From Trifolium pratense (taxonomy: Eukaryota; Streptophyta; Magnoliopsida; Fabales; Fabaceae), in contig NC_060065.1 of NCBI RefSeq assembly GCF_020283565.1, positions 34,646,409 through 34,710,408 on the forward strand: a stretch of DNA of 64,000 nt, read 5' to 3'. This document shows positions 56,768-64,000 of the stretch, piece by piece. The notes under the pieces are model-generated. The model was given only the letters and a program-made list of their open reading frames with translations. It was not told where the DNA came from and did no database searches. Numbering within the stretch: the first letter of the stretch is position 1; every line of letters begins with the position of its first letter. Made by a program: the position numbers and the translations under genes.

Positions 56768-59700
56768 TTAATGGTTAAACAAACACCTTCTAATGGATAC
56801 TGCTAACTCATTAACCCTCCCATGATGAAATATGGATACGCATACCATAAGACAAACAACAACTGAAACAAGGACAAAAATAGTTGGCCGAGAGCTCAAG
56901 AATCCCCTGGTAAGATTTCGACGGTCATATCTTCTGGGAAACTCTTCCATATTCATTATAATATCCCTTTTCAGAAGCGGTATCTTCTGACTTTTTTCAT
57001 CAGACGGGAGACTTCTCGGAACTCCCAACTCTGCATCTACTCTAAACTGGATACCCTGCAAAGCAAAAATTAACGTAGTATTAAGATAAGATACATGCCA
57101 ATCCAACTAGGATTTGGGGAATGGGAAATTGAACTCTGCTCCATATTTTGCAAGGAAATTCCAACATGTGCTATTGTTCATTGTCCAAACAGAGTTTACT
57201 AGATGAAATAGATTTGCTGTTTTCATGTGATTCCACTTTACAGATAGAACTTAGTCAATGGTTCAAAACACACACCCTTGAGCTAAAAATATATGGAAGA
57301 AATGACTTTAAAGCTTCAAATAAAAAGATAGGATGAAGCGTAATAAGTCAGCATAGTTATGAGATTACACTTTGTATCTGACTATATACACATTTCTTAA
57401 CCATATGACATCTCTTTGTATCCGACTATACTCATTTGTTAGCTTAACGTTTTCTCTTCCTCTCATTTTTTCCTAGTATACTACTTCCCCTTTCTCTTTT
57501 TTCAACCTTACTCGTCTTCCTCATTGAACGTACCAATAACTTTCTTTTGTCCATAATCATTTCCCTCCTTTACTAATAAAACTACTAAATTCAATTTCTA
57601 TAAATTAGCTTGCTTAAAAGTCAAATCTATGCTTCATATTAAAATATTACTTGAAATTTTTTAACTCCTCCAACAATTTGATTCACATTAACACCAGTTT
57701 GGAGTACAAGAGTTGGACTGCTTAGATTAAGAGAGAAATCTATAGTTAACCTAAATACACGGCTCATTAGGTTCTATTTTCTACTGTATAGTAACAAAAT
57801 TATCATAAAGTAAAACATAGTATCTTAATCTAAAAGCTAAAAAATAATTCATGTCGTTTTCATGGGAATTAAAAGGAGAAAATTAATGGCTCTAACCTGA
57901 CTATTAACTTCAACAACTGATAACTTGTCATCTTGGGAACAGCATTGACCGGGTTTAAAGTCATCCGTTTTGGAGTGCAAAACTAAACCTCCACCTTTCT
58001 GACAAATAACATCTTTGGCATTTTGCATGCACTTCAGTAGTTGGAACATGTCAACATCATTTATATTGGATTTCATGCTTTCTGTTAAAATTATCAAATT
58101 TGGCAATATTTTTCCCAAAATGATAGTTGAATCATTGCTTATTAGAAAATCCAACAAATGGCAATATCTTTGAATTTGTGAAGCAGATATCATTCTATCA
58201 AAATTTTCTGAAGCAGGGTCCTTAAGTAACCATGCTATATCTACAAGCAAGTCTGATGATGATGTGTGAGTATGTACAAAAGCTTCACATGAGCTACAAA
58301 CAGAACCACCAGATGCAGACCGAAATTGTTTAGAACGGAAAGAGGCATCAAGTTTTTGTTGCAGTATCTCCATTTCAGTGCAAACTTCTTTATCCGCAAT
58401 AAGTACAGGAATGAAGTTTGATAAACCAGACTCATTATCAACCTATAGAAAGGAAAAGAAATATGATGAAACACAGGGGAAAAAAATATGAAATAGTATA
58501 GAAGAATTTCCATTTTACAAAAACAATTTATAAATGAAATTTAATTAGAGTTCCAAATATACCCATCTCCAAAATCACATCAAATCAAAAAGTTTCTGAT
58601 AATTTATCTTGATCTGACGTTACAATCATCAAGAAATTTTTTAATTTTTACAGATTCAGTACAATCCAATACACCAACCAAAACAAAATTCTATATTACA
58701 AACTCCCAAATTCAATGTTTTCCATGATAACTACAGTGTTTAGTCCGAGAACTTTTTAGATAGATTTAATTTGCTAAGATAATAAGAATAAGTAAAATGA
58801 AAAGAACCTAAAAATATCAATCCAGAATTCAATATTGGGACGACTTTCTATTTATATGCTAGAATGTAGCATGTTGCATTATGATTATCTTTTGATGCAT
58901 TGAAATTAATTTATCAGAAAAATAAATAAGAACAAGATATAGAAAGCAATTACCAACAAAAATATGAAACATCCAAATTAAACCAAATACTCAAAATCAA
59001 AGTACTCAACTACACACATTAAAAGTTCAGCGTTCCTCAATTTGTTTGATGATTTTCAAGAATGAACTGCTAAATTATTATGTCATATAGATAAAAGTTA
59101 ATTGCAAAAAAATGCATATGAAGTTAACGAATCTAAAAGAGAACATATAACAATAAAGTATTGGTCAACATCAAGTGTTCTCAAATCAACGTTCTATGAA
59201 ACATAGCAAACAGGAAATAAAAAATGGAGGTCAATGCATAGTTAAGGAAACAAAACAAGATGTCAATAATTACCTCAATAAATGCAGGCCCCAGGAGATT
59301 TTCCTCAATATGAGGGACACATATCTTATATAACTGATTATCAAAAGCACAAGAAGTATTGTCTTCAGCCCAGTTATGTGGAGACGGAACGCAATACTCA
59401 TACTTCAGATACTTCCCATAAAAAGATACAAGAAGCCTGCCATGATTATCACCTCATTACAGTCAGAAGTACATTGATAAGTGAACCAAAATCTAAACTA
59501 GCTGAACAAATATGATACATTTGAAGATGAGCATAAATGTGTCAACTAAAATATAAGATAACTCAAATATCATAAAATTAATATTTAAAATAAATTTCCC
59601 AATAAAACTAAGATCGGAGTGACACCAAAAGATTATAACAAAAGGCAGCACAAACTAAACTGTGTATTATTATTCTATGGGGATGCAACCCTATAAGGAA

Positions 59701-62700
59701 GTTAAATTCCTAAATAAATTATATAGCTATGTAAAAGGATAATTGATTATGCAATTTATTGTGATGCTATTAATTGCCTTTTCCATGTTGTTTATGTGCA
59801 AAACTTGATGCAGTGATGAGCAGAATCATTTTATAACTTTCTACAGCATAAATTATTCTCTCCTTCTCCTTAACCCCAGATAGGATAATTGAAGATGTTT
59901 ACAATCATAGTACCTAGTACTTACTACTTAGTTCACAGTAATCCAGTGTTTTACCCAATATATAGTACGTAAAGGTATACCTAAATGATATCTAACTTAG
60001 ATGTGCAATACGCTTTATAAAATTAATTGGTATGCTCTACATACATATATACTAACTACATCCTTATATATAATAAGACCCTTTGATAAAGTTACACAAA
60101 TTAAGAAAGTTGGTCAATTTGGTTTGTATCATTAAATTTGTTAAATAGTTATGTTTCCAAAATTACTCTTAAAGTTATTAAGACTGATCACTAATTGTTT
60201 TCTCTATTAATTGCCTTTGGGTGGTTCTGGTTTCTATCACTTGCCTTATGACCTACATGTGTTTTCCCTTACGACCTACGTGTGTTTTCCCTTACATTAG
60301 GTCCCCAACACTGCCAAAATATATATAACGCACAAATGAAAAAAAGTATGCTTACGTCTGTCGAATGAACGTGCAAAAATCTGCTTTAAATGATGTTTAG
60401 ATGAGCTGACAATTACATACCGAAACTTAGGCTGCAGCAAGTTACTTCCACAAGCAAAAAACTCCATGGGTTTTCCTGCTTCAAAGCATGTGGGATGAAT
60501 ATAGTGAAGCTTAGGTGCCTGCTCGTTTACCTCGGCTTTCATCACAGAACTTCCATCTGTAATCATTGAAATGTATTGGTTAATTTAAACAAATTAAAGC
60601 TTCCAAACTCAGAACTTAAAGCCTATAACTCAAAATAACAAAAACTTGTATAAATTTCAATGATACAGTTAAAGAATTGATTGTTCAATTTGTTTCATAA
60701 ATCAGAAACAATGCATATCTCCGAGATGGAGGATCAGCACACTGAAAAGGGTTATCATAACTCAACCACCAGGTTCTAAAATACTCTTCAAGAAAAACAA
60801 CTCAAAAAGTTTAGGGGAAGAGTGAACCAGAAAAAAGAATTAAACAAGTGAAACAGAAACAAACCTTTCATAACACGGAAGATCATGTCATTCAGATGAA
60901 TTAGAGCGGTGCCTCTTCCAGATAGCATATTTCTGGGAGCAACAAGTTCACGCACATAATACATAGGATCTTTGAGTAACTGGCCGATTCATAAGAGAGA
61001 CAAAATGAAGTCAGAAGTCAGAAAAGGAAAGAAAAAATATGAACCAATCAAATTTCGTAAGAGCATCTCCAATAAGGGTATCTAAGAGAGTTTCATAGAC
61101 TAATGATACGGTACCTTAACTTTTTTATCATTGGAGTTCCATGACGTGGCACCAAGGGTATCAAAATTGATGATACCAGTACCATAAATAAGGTATCGTA
61201 TCATCAATTTAATGTTATTATTATTTTTATTTTTGCTATATAAATCCAATTTAACATCTTTTATATATGTCAAAACATTACTATTTGTCATTAATATATG
61301 ATACTCAAAAAGTGGTATCACCATTGGAGTAAAATATGTATGAGTTGCATAAATATTACATGGCATTGTAGGGACCACTTATTAGTAATGTATGATACCC
61401 AAAGTGGTATCACCATTGGAGATTCTCGAAGAAATTGAAAACAAGGGGTTTAAATTCTTTTTATTAGTTAATTAAGGAAATTCCTGATTCATAAGAGAGA
61501 AGGGGTGGAGAAATGTTACAGGTAGCACACAACTAATTGGAGCACAAACAAACATCACAATATAGTAAAACTAGCAACCATGAGAATGAGCATAACAAAG
61601 AACATCAAGTTGAAGCTTACATTTATCCACATAACACTTGGCATTGCAATAAAAATTGTAAGGATTGTACATCCAGGGCGGATATATCCCTCCAGCTCCA
61701 CAGGCATACTTGCCAACCATTGGAATATCTGCAAAAACATTTGACTGCTTGTTAATCAGTTACTAAGATGAAGATGGCAGAAAATCTTGCCACAATCAAA
61801 ATACTAAACTGTAATAAAATGCTTTATAATACTTGAAGCCGCAGCCTTCTAGGAAATTCCGCAGGATTCCAATCGTAAAGCTTAAAAGAAACCCGACCTG
61901 TTTGGCACTACAAGCAAACTTTCAATCAGCAAACACCAACCACAGTTTCTCGCACCAAAAATAAACAGGTGAAATAAAAACAATAAACAAGCAGGGCAAC
62001 CCACCATAGACGAATAATCACTCTTATTGTCACAAAATGAAGGTGACTTGGAAAGATTGGAAACATCTTTTCCAATATTCACTTGTTCTTCAGCAGAAGC
62101 AGCAAAGGAGACAACACCATCACCATTAACATTCTGAGTCTCTGGAGTTGAGGACCCAGTAACAACCGGTTCTTCTTCATGATCCAGCAACACTCTTTTT
62201 TCAATATTCTCACTACTCAAATTCGAATAATCTACATGACGAATACACAGCCAGTGAATAAAAACCACGTGGGAATTAAACTAGAACATGCTATCATATC
62301 GAGAAGAAGAAAAAAAAGAGTAACGGATTTAATCAGTATGCACTTTTGGTGTAAAATAAGGTTTTACATGCATCCAATCATATTATAACTCTATTATATT
62401 AGTTCCTCAAATATCTTCACAAATATCGACATTGTAACATATGATTGGACCCAAAAGTTTTACATACTGGTCATATCGCACGATTAAGACTTTGTTATAT
62501 TAGTTCCTAAAATATCTTCACAAATAACGACAACATTGTAAGATATAATTGCAATCATGTGTAACAAAAATTATGCAATGACACTACATACAGATTAAAC
62601 TCAAAAGAAAAAACCAATTATTCGACCATTGACTTAACAGTGTGATACTAATTACATCACATAAACCAACCTATTCCTGCTTCTCCATCACAATTGGAAT

Positions 62701-63458
62701 CATCATTTTGAGTAACAGTTTGAAGTTCATTATCAACTCCAGCTACAGAATCAGCAGGCTTTCTCCTCCTCCTATTATTATGACGCTCCAATTTTCGTCT
62801 ACAACTCCGTTTCCCTTCATCGAAATCCGGTAAAACATGAAACCTATCACATCAACAAAATCCCTAATTAACAATCAACATCATCATAATTATCCAAATA
62901 AAATCATAAAATAAAATCTCAAAAAAATCATAATAACAAACAATCATCATCAACTTCAATCTTATCTTACTTTCCACACTGTTGACAGTATCTTTTGGCT
63001 TCACCATCAACAACAACAGTAACAGCATTAGCACATCGCAAACAAACCCTATGTCGTCGGTGATAGCCTTTAAGTTCAGAGATATCAACTTCACAACCAG
63101 GAACTTGACACCGCGCCGATGTAGAAGCACGCACCGTCCGAGCGCGTTTCTTTCCCGGTAAACCTTTATCTTCAAGCAAAGCATCGAGTTCAGGACATGC
63201 ACATGGTACATAACCCGCGAGAAAGTTGGAGCAAGTTAATCTCGGGTCACGTTTTCGGATCTTATCATTGTTATCATTATTATAAGTATTAGTTTCGTTA
63301 GGGTTAGGGTTAGGGTTTGGGAGAAGAGGGAGTTGTGGAATTTCGTCGTCGAGATTGAAGTCGAGAAGGTCAGAGAGGTCCCAAACGGAGGAGAGATCTT
63401 CGGGAGGTTCCATCGGAAGGGGAATTGATTGGGATTGAGATTGAGATTGGGAATCCAT
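56768..63458 (-). CDS. SPL7: SQUAMOSA promoter-binding-like 7, copper-response transcription factor
   Basis: Ten exons join in frame (2,319 nt, 772 aa): 62971-63458, 62671-62843, 62005-62231, 61833-61907, 61621-61728, 60865-60979, 60421-60556, 59274-59436, 57897-58442, 56768-57055. The SBP domain spans about residues 117-192. Zinc site 1 is C117, C122, C139, C142, where most SBP proteins have His at the last position; site 2 is C158, C161, H165, C177. A basic nuclear signal ([19 protein letters not shown]) overlaps the domain end. The Cys-for-His change, the acidic N-terminus ([20 protein letters not shown]) and the long C-terminal part identify SPL7, which binds GTAC elements and switches on copper-deficiency genes. 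A hydrophobic helix at about 734-753 may anchor it to membranes. Confidence 0.95.
61061..61427. mobile_element. MITE in an SPL7 intron
   Basis: GAGCATCTCCAATAAGGGTA at the left is mirrored by the right end ATTGGAGATTCTC; GGTATCACCATTGGAG occurs twice in the right half and GGTATC motifs recur inside. The ends resemble hAT-type or similar MITEs, but no clean target duplication is visible. Confidence 0.5.
63298..63321 (+). repeat. telomere-like TTAGGG run inside SPL7 exon 1
   Basis: GTTAGGGTTAGGGTTAGGG followed by TTTGGG lies within coding sequence and on the minus strand encodes the Asn-Pro run at residues 48-54. It is an in-frame microsatellite. Confidence 0.7.
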
Positions 63459-64000
63459 TTGTTGAAGGGAAAGTACGGTGGTTAGAGAGTGGTTGAATGT
63501 TTGACGGAGAAGTTACGATACGGTGGTGGATGGTTATGGTTGTTGGGTTTTGTTTTTTTTTCCGGTAGGGTCATTGTGGCGACATTTTCAAGTTTTTGCT
63601 GTTCTTTGTCTTAACCACGCGCTATGTATCTATCATTCTCATCACACGCGTAGTTTATTCAATTAATCACATGTCACATATTTTCATTTTCAATCTATAG
63701 AATTATTTAGAAGAATTTGAATTTGATTTTTTTGTGGAAATAATTATCGAGTCTGAATTTTTTTTTGGGTTACAATAGAGTGAGAGAAGATCGAATTCAG
63801 GACCTCTTGCATACTACTCAAATCTCTCATCATTAGACTAAATTTAGTGGTTTAGGTCTGAATTATTTAGAAGAATTTAAATTATTTAGAAGAATTAAGA
63901 GAATATGAAAGTGCAATGTGATGTCGTAATAGTCATGAAAATAACAAAAGTAAAAAGTAAAAACTCTCTTGACATATACTCTTTTTGGTCCTATATATAA
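63459..64000. other. SPL7 upstream region
   Basis: Probable promoter and leader of SPL7, followed by AT-rich DNA carrying a SINE-like insert (63760-63855). No second gene is visible before the window ends. Confidence 0.4.
63760..63855 (-). mobile_element. tRNA-derived SINE-like insertion
   Basis: GTCTGAATT at 63751-63759 and 63856-63864 flanks 96 bp. On the minus strand the insert has a box A-like TAGTCTAATGATGAGAG, a box B-like GGTCCTGAATTCGATC and a short poly(A) tail. Boxes are in the right order and spacing for RNA polymerase III. Confidence 0.55.

Overview
The window is plant nuclear DNA: AT-rich, with intron-rich genes (GT-AG introns, one GC-AG), dense miniature inverted-repeat elements (MITEs) and a complete LTR retrotransposon. 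Gene content and repeat types point to a eudicot, most likely a papilionoid legume of the Medicago/Trifolium kind; that assignment is inference. All five intact host genes lie on the minus strand. Their coding joins were rebuilt exon by exon and close in frame: an extracellular nucleoside hydrolase with two tandem domains (NSH3-like, 1481-8099, 12 exons, 882 aa), a LEC14B-like WD40 protein (30237-34955, 9 coding exons, 479 aa), an ERD6-like sugar transporter (36693-42054, 18 exons, 487 aa), mitochondrial elongation factor G (48179-50437, one exon, 752 aa) and the copper-response regulator SPL7 (56768-63458, 10 exons, 772 aa). NSH3, the ERD6-like gene and SPL7 also sit close together in Arabidopsis as I recall it (At5g18830-At5g18860), so the backbone looks like an old collinear block.

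Layout: 1-1.48 kb is mostly unexplained, with a possible 3' end of another gene. The NSH3 gene fills 1.5-8.1 kb. AT-rich spacer follows to 11.2 kb, then a PIF/Harbinger-like DNA element (11210-12304). A 14-kb, very young Ty3/gypsy element of the Tat type lies at 12605-26620 with TSD GCATG. Its LTRs are each 776 bp and I see one mismatch. Remnants of CACTA and copia elements and a Mutator-like foldback (28541-29758) come before the WD40 gene. An RNase H-like retroelement fragment separates that gene from the sugar transporter. A repeat-rich spacer at 42.1-48.1 kb holds two exon-like fragments. After EF-G come two tandem foldback elements separated by TA microsatellites (50978-54345), then a second Mutator-like foldback (to 56255), then SPL7.

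The most unusual content is in the mobile DNA. (1) Between pol and its 3' LTR the Tat element carries, on the opposite strand, a five-exon gene for a 1,144-aa plant-mobile-domain/coiled-coil protein and a second, acidic 116-aa frame. Each has its own TATA box. (2) The paired foldback elements have long inverted arms with a TATA/leader module pointing inward at a higher-order array of 8 or 10 short palindromes. The same module lies ahead of the reading frame in the PIF/Harbinger-like element 39 kb away. (3) At least four retroposition footprints consist only of a poly(A) tail plus about 5-7 nt between perfect target-site duplications, and a fifth is 88 bp.

The host genes are unrelated housekeeping or regulatory loci (extracellular nucleoside salvage, sugar transport, mitochondrial translation, copper homeostasis) and do not form one pathway.
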